Shown here: positions 35,188 to 47,462 of the stretch, piece by piece | How the letters are laid out: the number at the start of each line of letters is the position of its first letter | Position numbering within the stretch: the first letter of the stretch is position 1 | Assembly: GCF_028389875.1 (NCBI RefSeq) | Contig: NC_084663.1 | Span: 11,670,666-11,734,665 of the forward strand | Direction of reading: 5' to 3' | Length of the DNA: 64,000 bases | Source of the DNA: Rhea pennata | Lineage: Eukaryota; Chordata; Aves; Rheiformes; Rheidae | Made by a program: the position numbers and the translations under genes | Notes under the pieces: generated by a model | Databases searched by the model: none | What the model was told of the DNA's origin: nothing | What the model saw: the letters and a program-made list of their open reading frames with translations, nothing else

Positions 35188-38100
35188 GAAATTCTATTAT
35201 ATTTTGAATTTTGAAAAAATTCTACTTAGAAAAAAGAATTCAAAAATATTTATTTTGAAATTTTATTGTTTCAAATTTTTATCATGAATATATAACTGAC
35301 ATCAATATCTCAGAGAAATAGGGATAAAAAGATTGTAAAGACACACTACGCTTTCTTTTCTATAGAAAAACTGCTCTATAACATCTCTCTATGGCTTTAA
35401 ATTGCCCAAGTTTTAAAATACAGAACTACTTTTTCCTTTAGTAATTTTTTTTTTTGAAATAAAAATGAGCCTATAGTCAAAAATATTTAATTTTTTTTTT
35501 AAATAAAATTTCTTATGGAGGCAGGCTTTGGACGGAGTGTATCACTGTAATTTTCTCTTTGACTATAGTTTCACAAAGACAAAAAAAAAATCTATAATTG
35601 AGCAGAGTCTTACGTTCAGTCCATAAAATTGTAACTTAATCTGTCTTTTTCCGAATATAGAACTTACTTAAGAAAACTGTGTGGAAATCCTAAATTTGGC
35701 AAAGAGTCATAAGTTACATGCACATGATCAAGAAAACTACTTTTTTCAAAGGTGGAGAGACTGACTGTAAAATTGATATTTCCCATCCGCTCTGTATGAC
35801 TGTGGTAAAATAAAAATCTATTTTGTCTAAAAATAGGAACTTGAAAATCCCCTGAATTGAATAGTTGACTTTTCATCACCTTCTGGAAGTGCCAGGGGAG
35901 AAAACTGCCACCTGAGCTGACCCCAAAAGAAGGGATCAGCTCTGCATCCAGCCGCAGGCTTCTCCCCACGGCCTAACTCCGCAACACTAATATTGCGCAC
36001 GAGTGCAGGTTTCGCTCTTGGCTGGAGGCCAATAAAAATCGGTGCACTAGCTGGGTACACAGGATTTACTGCAAGAACCAGTCACTTTGTTCTCTCATCC
36101 TTATGTCTTCACACCAATTAAAAAGGGTACAAGGGGGGCTTTAACTAGTGACTTGGTCGGTTCAGAAGGTGATAAAGCTGTTTGATATAGTGAGTTGATG
36201 CCAAATAACAAGGGTCAACAAGTCAAAGGTGTCTGAAATTTTAATAACTTATAGATAACCTTTCCAACTTTTCTAGTAATTATATTGAGATTTATCACTA
36301 ATACTCTCAAGCAAAATGGGATTCTATCTTGTTGGGCATAATTTATTCTCCACAGAGATCCTGCAAATACTGAGGAAAAATTATAACAAATGAAAAATGT
36401 ACTTTTTAAAGTCCAGGAATTATCAGGAATAGGAATAACCAAGAACAAATAGAGGGTTTTAAAATGCTTTATCAAGTTTCTTTTCCCACTCTTTCTCCTT
36501 AAACTGTCTAACTCCACTCTTATTCCTGGGTTCTATGAAAGCTTATTTTTAACAGTTTTTTAAATAAACTTAAGATTTTGGACCATACTTTATAAATAAG
36601 TTGTCTCAGTTGTCTTGCCAGGTTTTCCAATACGCATCATTAGAATTATGTCTACTACACGTTGTATTAAGGAACATTTATAAAGACTGGAATGAACACT
36701 ATTTCTCTTTTGTCACTTCTAGGGGGGAAAGTTAAAATATCTGTTTAATGGAGCACACTTGAAAGACTTCTTTGTCTGAAGGGTGACTGTTTCTAAAGGC
36801 AGTTTCTTAAAAAAAAATTAGTCACTCACAGCCATGTGCAAAATGTTAATGATAAATCTAAAAAGTCATTTTCAAAGACATTGGTTAGACAAAGAATTGC
36901 TTGTTATTTCTTGTTATGTCTGTGATCATCAAGACAGTTTTTGCTTCTTGTTTTTGATTGAGATTTCAATCAGCTATTTTTATTGTATAGATCATATACA
37001 TAATTATAATAAGCTCCAGATCTCTGAATTGGCTATAGTTTTCTAAACAACACATGCAAAAGACAACATCTTTGCAAGATACTCAGTAAGTCTGGAATGA
37101 TTCAGATCCAGCTGTTCTACTGAGTTATTATGATTTGTCTTTACAACCTCCCTGGAGAGCAACTCATTTATTTTCTACTGTGAATTCTTCATAATCAGAA
37201 ATGCTTGCTTTGATACTTCCATACTTTTACATTATCTGTCCTCTGTAATAGAGTCTAACAACATTTGTGCATGATGATGTTCAGAAATTTAGATAGTGTT
37301 TTTCTTGGAAATCAGGCTGACTCATCCTTAGTTTTAATGCTAAAGAAAATTAGCATATACTTGACAAATTATACTGAGATATATATATATTGCAAACAGA
37401 AGAGTGCTGGAAAATATTTACACTTCTACTAAAAGGTAATAACCATCCAGGAATTAAATTAAGTAAAGAACTATCAGATCAGAAGGAAAAGACTTGAACT
37501 TGTTTTTGTATTCATCCAAAAGTGTTCTTCCTTTCTGCCAATGTGCCTCATAACTTACAGATATCTCAGTGCTATTTCTATTATTCTTGTTGCAGCTTCC
37601 TCCACTTGAATAATAAAGCTCAAAACAAGACAGCTTGCAAGTACCGATTGTTTAATGTAGTAAGGTATTGAGCTCCCTATTGTAGGTATTGGGAGGCAGT
37701 CATGTCTTTTCTAGTATCTGTGGAGCTGAGGGAGGACTTTAGACACTGAACAATGAAAATTCGGGGTCCTTGGTATGTCATCAGAGGTACTGGGAATATT
37801 CAGAATTTAGATCCAAAAGTATGTTTTGAAATTACTTCTTGTAAAAAAATACAAACAGTAGTAGATGCGTTTGTTAGGTTTTTCATTTTGCTTTCTATGG
37901 CATATCAGTGCCACTAAGTAGCTCAAAGCAGCCCAACAGCGGTCAGCAGACACTGTGTGTGTGACCGAAACACCGCATTCCAGTTCTTATGATTTCTGGA
38001 ACATGGCCATGAGAAAGAAAATACGCCCAGATCACTGCTGAGTGTGTCTGAACTGGCTGCTCGCAGCTGTATAGGAGGAGCTAGGAGAACCTCTCTGAAG

Positions 38101-38318
38101 ATTCTTCTGAGCAGAAAAGCAGGAAGACCCAGTCTGCCCTCCCCTGGTGCAGCGCATGATGTAGGTGCAATTCTGCAAATGCCCGTGCAGTTGTTGACTT
38201 GGTCCTCTGAGGGATATAGAAGTGCTTCTCAGTGGTGTCTTCTCCCTTGATGAGGTTAACATGATTTAACTTCTTAACTTTAGGATTTCCTTGGACAGGC
38301 CTGGATGGATCTCTCTTA

Positions 38319-38512
38319 TCATAGAATCAGTAAGGTTGGAAGGGACCTCTGGAGATCATCTAGTCCAACCTCCAGGGTCACCTAGAGCATGTTAGACAGG
38401 GTTGCATCCAGACAGGCCTTGAAGATCTCCAGAGAAGGAGACTCCACAACCTCTCTGGGCAACTTGTGCCAGTGCTCTGTCACTCTCACAGTGAAGAAAT
38501 TATCACCCTACC
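38319..38512 (-). mobile_element. CR1 LINE 3' fragment, antisense
   Basis: Starts on the plus strand with TCATAGAATCAGTAAGG, the reverse complement of a CR1 terminal repeat. It continues with GGAAGGGACCTCTGGAGATC, the CTAGTCCAACCTCC block, a GGGTTGCATCCAGACAGGCC stretch and CTCCACAACCTCTCTGGGC, ending near the ORF2 TCACAGTGAAGAAATT segment. It shares the GCATCCAG/GATGCAACCCTGTCT signature with the copies at 12.85 and 61.72 kb, suggesting the same subfamily. Confidence 0.9.
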
Positions 38513-39789
38513 TTATCACATCTCTGGAAAGGGTAAGCCAAATGGGCAACTGTAGTCAGAGGGAAACAAGATATTTTTAGGGATTTAAGATAGCTGCTAG
38601 CAGATTCAGTATTCACTAGTTACCCAAGAGAAACCCATGGAAGAAAAATATAGATGTACACAGAGTACATAAAATTGGGTTCCCAAGAGAGAAGGTAGGT
38701 CAGATATTTCTGAAAATCGCATCAACGGGCTTGGTGGCAGCTGTGTGTGTGTGTACACAGCTTTAAAAGTATAACAATCAGCTAAACCATCAATCTAAAA
38801 AAAAGAAGATAGTAATGGACAAACCATTGCAATTCTCATTACAGTTCCTATCTCATCTAGGAAAAGTGAAAAAGCATAAATATTAAAAAATAAAACATTA
38901 CAATTTTAAGAATTTATGAGGACACTAAGAATTTCACACCTATGTTTTTGATATTCTACTCCAAGAAAGAGATAAAATCCAAAACAGAAATACCAAAACG
39001 TCAAAGTATTTATAATTTTCTTAAAGCTCCAATTAACATTCGGTAACCTTAGCTGACACGGCAAAGTCTAGCGCGGTAACAGAAGCCTATTGTGATCTGA
39101 TTTACTATAACAACGTGGCATTTTTCCAGCTTGAACTACCAGTGGAAAGTTTCAGCACGTATGTCACTGCTCTTTCCTGGGTATGTCATGCCCAGGATCC
39201 CCATGCGTTAACTGCATACGCAATTTGACGCTGTGCTCTTTCAAAATCACCAACCCAAACAAAAAGACACTGCTTGCATCATAAATTCAATGACTCATAC
39301 CATAAAATCAGGCTTCCTCTTTATTTGGACCTTGAACAACTGGCTTGACCCGAGATGCAACAAATGTTTGCAGAAGGAAAAAAAAAAAGCAGCTATTTCC
39401 CTTAAGCATCAGCAGAGCTGGTAATAGCAGATGTCAGTTTAAGTGAGTTAACAGGGTCATGAAACCATTTACATTTTGTTTGACATGTGAGTTTTGGAAG
39501 TTCCATGTAGCTTTTAAACAAATGCACTTCTCTGGTAGGAAAGAAGGGAAGAAAACTCCAACAACCTTTACACAAGGTGATAGACCTCTAAGTTAAGGGA
39601 CTTCAAAAATCCCATTCCTCTACGTTGGAAACACTGTCCCTGACTATACATAAACGTGCTGTCAAAGCATAGGAAGCAAACACACGAGAATATACTGCAG
39701 ACATAACAACTAGTATTGTTTTTAATTTGAGCAGATACCAATGTTTCAGATATTAAATTTGATTTTTAAGCTGCTGTTTTTAACTTTAA

Positions 39790-39820
39790 TTTGTTTGTTT
39801 GTTTGTTTGTTTGTTTGTTT
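39790..39820. repeat. (TTTG)n microsatellite, about 7.5 copies
   Basis: A clean tetranucleotide run ending in TTTCTC. No host gene feature is near. Confidence 0.95.
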
Positions 39821-40615
39821 CTCTTGGAAAGCTCTTCAATGTTACCAAATCAAATTTCCTGGCTTAAAAACAGAATAATAGTGTCTCTTTCTTCTCGTTC
39901 CCAGACTCAGCTAATGCCCTGCATGTTTAATCTGCATGCTTCCTTGCTTGTGCATTACCAATATTCATAAATATTCCATAGGCACATTTATTCCCCTCTA
40001 TTACCCTTGTAATCTTCCTTTGTGTACACCTGTACAACCCATTATTTTCATATTATATCCTCCGCTATGCTCATGCCATGTTACTCAGGATAATGGCCAT
40101 AACATAGCAACATAGATCAAAAAATGTTTTATTTATAAAAAAGAACTGTAAATCCGCTCTCTTTGGTCAGTGTTGAAATCTCCATGAAAGTCTCAGACCT
40201 AAAAAAAAATAATGTAATGCCAACAAAAGAATGCTACATATTATGCAGCTTATTCATATCAACTCAATGCAATAAAGCTACATTGGCAACCATAAAATGT
40301 TGAAAATGTATAGTATGAAGAGATAACACTATGTTCTTTATTAATCAGAGACAAAAATATACTACCTAGAATGGGATTTCACTAGAAATTCCTAATCAAT
40401 TTCTGGAATAGAAGGAGGATTCAGTGAAAAATAAATCCTTAGCAAAACAAAAGACAGAAATTAGCAAAAAGGACATTAACTTCCGCATATCACTGTGATT
40501 TGGCTCAGTGAACCAAATACAACCACAAAAGAGAAGTCCTAGGCACAGCTTCCTGCCAAATATTTTGCAGAATTCATCTGGTCAAGTACAAGATTTATTG
40601 GTGGGGGGGAGAAGG

Positions 40616-40643
40616 AAAAAAAAAAAAAAGAAAAGAAAAGAAA
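40616..40643. repeat. A-rich tract with GAAAA units
   Basis: A14 followed by GAAAAGAAAAGAAA, preceded by a short G run (GGTGGGGGGGAG). About 80 bp further on is a T/C-rich tract (40,717-40,749) of opposite strand asymmetry. Confidence 0.85.
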
Positions 40644-40966
40644 TCTGTTGCATCCCTGCCAGACAGATGAGAAGTGACTTTTTAAAATTATAATCTGACA
40701 TATCTTCCAAATCTGTCTTTTTCTTTTTTTTTCTTTTCTCTTTTTTTTAAGGGCTGCCTGGTACAGACAACTGTCTTTGTAACTGTTAATAAAAACAACT
40801 CAAGCTTGAAAGTTCAAAACTATATCAATACTTGCCGCCAACACACAGAAGTGAGGAATGTAAGTGTTATTCACAGCAGAGGAGTAACGGGGTAATGTAA
40901 AACCTCTCCTTTTTGTTCACACCCTGGCATTCTTCACATTTGAGCCCTGACCGTCATGGAAACAAA

Positions 40967-40976
40967 TGCTGAGTCA
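40967..40976 (+). promoter_or_regulatory. NF-E2/AP-1-type site TGCTGAGTCA
   Basis: An exact TGCTGAGTCA, the core shared by NF-E2, small-Maf heterodimers and AP-1, with an E-box CAGGTG at about 40,993. It lies in a comparatively GC-richer 200-bp stretch of the desert. A ten-base match can occur by chance. Confidence 0.25.
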
Positions 40977-42564
40977 GACACAGGAATGCTGCCAGGTGCT
41001 TGCCATTGCCCGCAGGGGCAAGTTGGTCTGGGCTTGCTGAGTGATTTTGGCCTAAAATATCTTAAAATTTATTTCTGTAGTCAAAGGATTCCTGAGATGG
41101 CTTCTAAAGCAGACTAAGTTGAAGTTTTTTTCTTTAATAACTGCAGCCATTTCCTAATATTTTAGTGTATCATGGCAGTGTTTTATCCAGAAGAGCGTTT
41201 CAATTCTCCACATGTCATGTGAAATATATGTCTGTTTCCATGATCCAGACAGATTAGGAAAGCTCCAAAAGTCATACTGAAACCTCATCGGGGTAAGCTG
41301 ACATCATCCTGTTGAACTTGCTGACTGCACCGTCTGCACCATCAAGATGCTCAGAGCTGCCAACGTGGAAGATATATCCCATCATCTGCAAATTTTACAC
41401 ATCCTTTTATAAGCACGTAGGAAAAATCTGTCAGTACTTTGGGGAAAAATGTGATTTAATTTCTTTCCTCCCTGAATTATAGGGAAGTTCAATAAGTGGC
41501 TTTCCTTTTGCTGAGAGGCTTCCTCTTCCTTTGTAAGTGCTCTTCTTTCCAATATGTCCTCCTCAAAACTCCCAAAACATTTTTATGAGCTCTGTTACAA
41601 AAGATTGTTCTCACTCTTCCATATTCACAAAACGTAATATCCATTGTCACAGTCTATGCTTGTAAGCCATTTAGTGAAATCCATTTATCGATACATATAT
41701 TTGATACATGAGAAACTTTACTTACTGGGTCACTTGTACAAAACTAATGCATTATATTTAATAGCTATCTAGTACAGCTCAGCTTCGTAGCACTGCAAGC
41801 ATTCTCAGGCTTTCTGTTCTATTGTAATGCACCCACATATAGGGTATGAAACATGAATCATTCCGACATAGCACTTTACTTTTCTGGGAGAAGAATTGAA
41901 AAATATTGCATCCATGTAAAATCAGAAAGAAAATGTAGCACCACTATAGACAGCACTTTCACTTAGTGTAGTATGCCAAGTACCATAGGGCTAATGTCTG
42001 TTCTTGCTAATCATCAGTTTGGTTAAGTTTCAAGGCTTTGCAATTTTGCAAGTCTTCAAATGTTGCGGGAGTGTTTTTACTTACCAAGATCAGACCTTGA
42101 GTAAATTATGGGGTACTTAATAGTGGCAAATGACCAGCTTTATGTCTCATCCACCTTTATGGATCATCATCAAACTACTGCTAACAGGGAGAGGAGAGTA
42201 AGACCAATCTAATTGCAAAGTTTGAAGAAGACTTACTCATTATTCCTCATTTTCAGAGCTCCTGTATGACTGCCTGCTGCATGAGTCAATATGCCCAGGC
42301 ATGCTATGCTAGATTTCTGCACTAAATTTATCCTTGTAAAACAATAGAATGAAATGCAAGTAAAAGAATTCTCTTCCAGTCTTTCCATGTAGAAAATTTT
42401 CAGGTCAGACATGTTTAAACACAAAAAATCTCTGGTTTACACCTTGGCTTTTTCACTAAGTTCCAAACAACCAGGAAACTCACACACTTTGATGGAAGCA
42501 TCACTGCAGGTAAATAAATCTAATCCACATCTTTTGTGATAGTCTTCATTGTACATCAGAACAA

Positions 42565-43090
42565 CCACACTGGATGAAGAGTCCACCTAGCCCAGTAATG
42601 TCTCTAAAGCTGTTCATCTGTGAACATATAAGGAAGAGGAGCATGAGGGAAAGCAGGTATAATATTTCACCTCTAATATTCTGCCTCCAGTTATTTTTGG
42701 AATTATTTTCTAAGTGCTTGTACAGTCTGTCTGTGAAGCTACATAAATGCTTTGCAAATACAGCATCCTTTGGCAAAGACTTCCACGATGATAAAACCTG
42801 TTGCATGAAGAACCACTTTGTTTTGTTTACTCTGAAACTACTACTAGGTTAGAGTAGTATAGATGGTCTCTCTCTTGTACTGGAATAAACACCGACAAGT
42901 CCCTGTCTACTCTCCCCAGAGCTCTCTACATTGTTTTGTAGATCTTTGTTGTATCTGTTCTAAGTTTTCTCTTTTCCAAGCTGAGCAGGTCCAAACTTCC
43001 CCATTGTTCCTTGCATGAAAGCTGCTCTGCACCTTTGTTCAACCTTGTTGCCCTTATTGCTTTCTTCTAAGATGACAGAGGCATCAAAGC
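42565..43090 (-). mobile_element. Ancient CR1/L3-type LINE 3' end relic, antisense
   Basis: Read on the plus strand, blocks appear in the order known from the antisense of old amniote CR1-like LINEs: CACCTAGCCCAGTAATGTCTC (42,585-), CCTTTGGCAAAGACTTCCAC (42,769-42,788), GAAGAACCACTTTGTTTTG (42,808-), TCTCTTTTCCAAGCTGAGCA and finally AAAGCTGCTCTGCACC with TTGTTGCCCTTATTGC near 43,045. Order and spacing are kept although identity is low. It is much more decayed than the bird-type CR1 copies and so probably predates birds. The call rests on my memory of the consensus. Open frames over it on either strand are chance. Confidence 0.65.
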
Positions 43091-45139
43091 ACATAGATGA
43101 TCCATTGACTCAACACAATAGCGTTATTATGATTTTTGTTTCTCTCTATTTATGGTTTCTTTTCCTAAAAATTCCTGACATTAATTTTGCTTTTTTGATC
43201 ACTGCCAAGCTCTGAGCTGATGTTTTCACAGAACTACTCTATAAGTGAGATAAAAGAATTACAACCCTAGTTCAGTGTACTTTAAACCTGTGAGACTTTA
43301 TTCAAAGTAGTGATGCGCTAAGCAGTCGTGATAATAACCATAGTGGCAGCTCAATAGTGTTTTCGTTGCTGAATTTAGCTATCTTGTTCCAGTGATGAGA
43401 CACAAAACGTTCAGCTGACAAAGGAGCTAACGTTTACAGCAGCTCTGATCCTGCAGTCATCAGGTCTGGCTGTACTCAGGTGTGGCTTTACGGAGAGGAT
43501 GACGAAGTATCAAACTTCCCGACTAATAACAGCTAGAATATGGTGGCATTTGCATGAGACATTTGTACAGTTATGTGGCCTCCTCCTTTACAGCCGCTCT
43601 GTAAGAAGCTCCAAGAGCTAATTTTTGACTCTTTGTATGAGACACAGGAGGAAAACAGCGGTACTTCTAGCATTATGGAACTCTTGTAGGCCTGTTGAAA
43701 CAAAAGCTTTGTCAAAAATTGGGACTGAGGCTTAGAAGCTCAACCTAAAAGTTTCTTTTCTTGTGCTAACAGTTGTACAACAGCCATGATGACACATTAA
43801 TGAAGCACAGGAAGGTATATTTTGATGACTAATTTCTGGGTGTTGCAGAACAACTCTGGTAAAGTCACTGGCTTCCTCAGTGCTGCAAATTTGGGGAATT
43901 TTGTTAGTGAAAAATGTACTTGTTCCAAAAACTGTCTCACTCACCACTGAATTCAACGTTACATCTGTACCACGTAGCAGACACAGTGGGAATATCTCCC
44001 TTTTTATGCTCACACATTTTTTAAATAATGGAGGCATAATTTTATGCTGTTTCTCAGAATCATTGGTCATCTTCTTACATGAGCTAGAATTGAGGAGCAA
44101 GGATAAATGCTTGCTTTTGGTGTAAGAAGGAATGCACATAATATATGAACTCCAAACATTTCACCATCCTGCTTTTAGTTCTTCTTCATATGACTCCTGC
44201 AAAGCTCCCAACGTGAGCTTTTGGCAGGGATTCTCATTCCCATGCATAGTGTATGCAATGTTATCACTCTTTATTACATCCTGTCGATTCACTTGGGTTT
44301 CGAAGTAACTCAGGATGGATATTTGACAGATTAAAGGGAGACCAGGGACTCACTTTCTACTTTGGTAAGTAAAGTTTAAATATTATAATACATAGTGAAA
44401 AGACTTTTATTCAGGTACAGAAAATATAGTCCTGGGAATACCAACTCTGAATAGGCAAAATGTAGATGAAGGAAGAAAAGGTTCAGAGTACTGTAAAAAT
44501 AAAGTAACTGCAAAGAGTAACTGTCATGCTCCTTGTTAATGTCAACATTTAAATTGTGGGTGACTGCTTTTGAAGTAGTATGAGAAACAGCAATAACGTC
44601 AGGTTGGATAGCTAGCTTTAAATGGCAGGCCAGAATAAGGTGTAGTTTGAGCAGAAGATCAAAGAGAAGGACTTACAGCAATTGTATGCTACGCTGGCTA
44701 CCAGCACAGGAAGCTACAGTAAAGGCAATCAAGTCAAAGTCACAGTGCAGTTATTTAAAAACACAAATGAATACAGTGTGTCCTTGCCTGGCATTCAGAT
44801 GTGCCCATATGCTCTGGAACTCATGTTGGAAGTGAACTCCTATTAGCAGGAAAAGTAGGAAAGGAAAAGAGAGAAGCCATAAAAGGCTTCGCAGATTTGG
44901 TTGTCTTTTATCTTCATCAACGAGTCTAGCCAACCCAGTGTGTAAATTCTTCAGCAAACCATATAGGAAATGGAGGAGAAAGAGGGAAGAGAAACAAATG
45001 ATGGAGTGGAAAAATCTGTTGATGGGTGAATAGTGTTTTGTGTTTTTATGTTTTTTTCTCCCCCAATTACATTAAAATATTTGTTGCCAGGTCTCTTATA
45101 TTGCTGAATAATTATTTTCTCCATAAAACTGCTTGAGAT

Positions 45140-45245
45140 CAGAACTTTCACAGAATAAAAGGCCAGAAGGACTAATTCTGACAACGTATTCTGGCCTTCT
45201 GCAGAACTCAGGCCTGAGGATTTCTCTAAACTGATTTTTATTTCA
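45140..45245 (-). mobile_element. Ancient LINE 3' tail relic (CR1-like), antisense
   Basis: The run ACAGAATAAAAGGCCAGAAGG, then a diverged CATCTAG-type block, TGGCCTTCTGCAGAACTCAG and GCCTGAGGATTTCTC resembles the start, read in antisense, of old reptile/bird CR1-like tails (GGCCAGAAGGGACCA... then ...CTCCTGCATAACACAGGCC). It is short and diverged. It also contains an inverted repeat GGCCAGAA / TTCTGGCC, which could alternatively be a chance hairpin. Confidence 0.45.
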
Positions 45246-47137
45246 TGACTGTATGCAGACACCCATTAATGTATGCAGGACTCCAATACACTGAGACAAA
45301 ACTGAATTTTGATTCTTAGTGGGCTTTATGATTGACTTGATTATGTGTACAGATATTGCTGATAAATAAAAGTAAGCCATAGCAAACAAACAGCAGAGAT
45401 TGCGTCATACAGTCTTCAAGCAATGCTATCATGCTATTCTTCTCTGATAGTAAAGATACAGCCTCTTCACCTGTTTTCTCCTGCAGTTACAAGGAACCCT
45501 GGGTTCCCGATCCACCAGGTCTTTAAGCTGGCACCTAATCAGACACACCTCCACTTTCTAAACCAAATGCCTAACTCTCTGCATCAAGTAGGGATCCATT
45601 CCTTGGGATTACAATATAGATGTAGCTACAGTAAATTTTGTATGTGTTAGTATGTACTATAAGACATTTGTTTGGTTAGACTGTTGTCATTGGTATTATG
45701 CATTTTCTGTTTATCCCAGACGATTTGTTTGCAAATACTGCTGAAAAAGTCAGCCAAGTTTAATACACAGTATATTCTCCTAATGATATAGCGTATATCA
45801 CCACAACAACTATTTCTCATGGGCTTTAAAATCTTGCCACTGCTGTTAAGTAACTGAAGAACTTGATATTTGCAAGTCTTTCCTTTCCAGGTAGCACTTG
45901 TGTGAGCACTCTCATTGACTTCAGGAAGATTACTGTGACTTACTCGATGCAAATCAGGATTTTATCATGGGCATCTGCCATTAGACAATGTCAGGATCTG
46001 CAGAAGACACACTGTTTTCCATGGTGGGCACAAATACAATGAACATAAAATTGAAGAAAACTAAATTTGTCTTTGGTAAATTAGTACTTATATAAAGTGC
46101 CAATGTTATACTTTAGTGCATTAGCCCATGTGCATTTTGGCAAATGCCAGGCATGCAATATGTGACATTTCAAGTAGGTACATTATCTTGTCATATTCCA
46201 CTCGACTATTTCCGATTCCAAACTTCTTCTTCATTTTTTTAGATTTTCATTTCCTTAATTTCTCCGCCTTGTAAAACTTCTTGTAGTTAGGTTATGTGAA
46301 CAATTTGTTTTTTTTTCCAAAGACTCTAAAATGCCACGTTCATTTCCAAGCCTGTGTCTCTTGTCAGACAGCAGTGCGGTGCAACACTGCCAAATCCAAA
46401 CTTGTGGGCTGGATGCTTTGTTTAACAAAAGTAACCTGAAACTCTGTAAGCTTTGTATAATGCTAACATCTGCATTTATTCAACTGCAGATTATACGCAC
46501 GAGGCCAGCTCCTAGCTGGTGTAAACAAGTATAGATTCTCCGAAGTAAGTGAGGATTGCCTCCACTTCTACACACTAAACATATGGTATACGTTCATTAG
46601 TTCACTTCCCTTCCACGAAGTTGGTCAGATTTCCAATGAAGTATTCATTCATAGTCTACTCTTACTTATTCCTTTTCTAAAATCTAAAATTCAAATTATG
46701 AATTCAAAATGTGTATCATGGGTCCTACACATTTGGGCCCAGATCGGGGATATGCTCAGACAGTTTCATCTAGTAAAAATGGTTCTTGAAACCATCACTG
46801 ATTCTTAAATTTTCCATTAAAAAAAAATGAATTCCTGAAAGTTCAACTTTCTGCTGTAGATATTTGTGCAAAAATTGGACAACCTCCTTTTCCTTCCCTC
46901 CATACCTGCTTAGTCTTGGAAGCAGAAATTCTCTCTTGCTGTGTGGGGAGAGAAAACTGTTTTCTTCCTGTCTCGCATCCTGTCCTGAACTTTACCTCCT
47001 GTCCATTAGGCCATGCCCAGATTCAGCTGAAACCTGGCATCGCACTCCTGGCAGGCAGGCAAGGAAGAGCAAATGGAAAGAGAAAACAGAAAATCCCACG
47101 GGGGATCAAATAGCAGTCTCCACTGAACACGAGAGAC

Positions 47138-47462
47138 TGAAGTAGAGGAGACGGAGCCAGCTTCTCCTCACAGGAGCATGCCGAAAGGAGGGAGGTAACG
47201 GCCGCAAAACTGAAGTAAGGAAATTCCAGCTAGACGCGAGGAAACTCTTCACCGGAAGAGTGCTTTGGCGCAGGAGCAGGTTGTCCAGAGACTGCAGAAA
47301 CTCAGTCTTTGGTGATTTTCAAAACCTGCCTGGATAAGGAGTAATCCAATTTAACTCTGAAGTTGGGTTTAACTTCAAAGTTGGTCCTGCTTTGAGCAGG
47401 GGTTTGAATGAGATGGCTTCCTGGAATCCCTTCCAACCAAAACCCTTCCGTCTTTCTGGGAT
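47138..47462 (+). mobile_element. Old CR1 LINE 3' fragment
   Basis: Runs from GGAGACGGAGCCAGCTTCTC through AAATTCCAGCTAGACGCGAG, GCAGGAGCAGGTTGTCCAGAG and GGTCCTGCTTTGAGCAGG to CCCTTCCAACCAAAACCC and TCTTTCTGGG. This is the order of the ORF2 C-terminus and 3' UTR of CR1. It is diverged and carries a local duplication near 47,351-47,384. Its tail type (CTGCTTTGAGCAGG) groups it with the 23.1 kb copy rather than the younger ones. Confidence 0.85.

Larger units (their letters stand above)
28441..38318. other. Non-coding, with a strongly AT-rich core at 33.6-35.5 kb
   Basis: Holds the listed motif cluster, MIR-like relics, duplication and palindromes. From about 33,600 to 35,520 the sequence is unusually A/T-rich with many AATATT/TTTAAA words, and a lone ATTCTATGATTCTG at about 33,920 recalls a CR1 terminal repeat without a body. 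A GC-richer segment lies at 35,890-36,050. Confidence 0.65.
38513..47137. other. Non-coding, mixed desert sequence
   Basis: Besides the listed repeats and LINE relics, the segments at 39,890-40,080 and 40,850-41,060 look less random than their surroundings and could be conserved non-coding elements. Open frames at 43,732-44,139 (minus) and 43,880-44,125 (plus) overlap antiparallel and are not recognisable. Confidence 0.6.

Noticed and set aside
43732..44139. 135-codon minus-strand frame opposed by an 81-codon plus-strand frame
   Set aside because: They overlap antiparallel, neither is recognisable, and neither has promoter or splice context.
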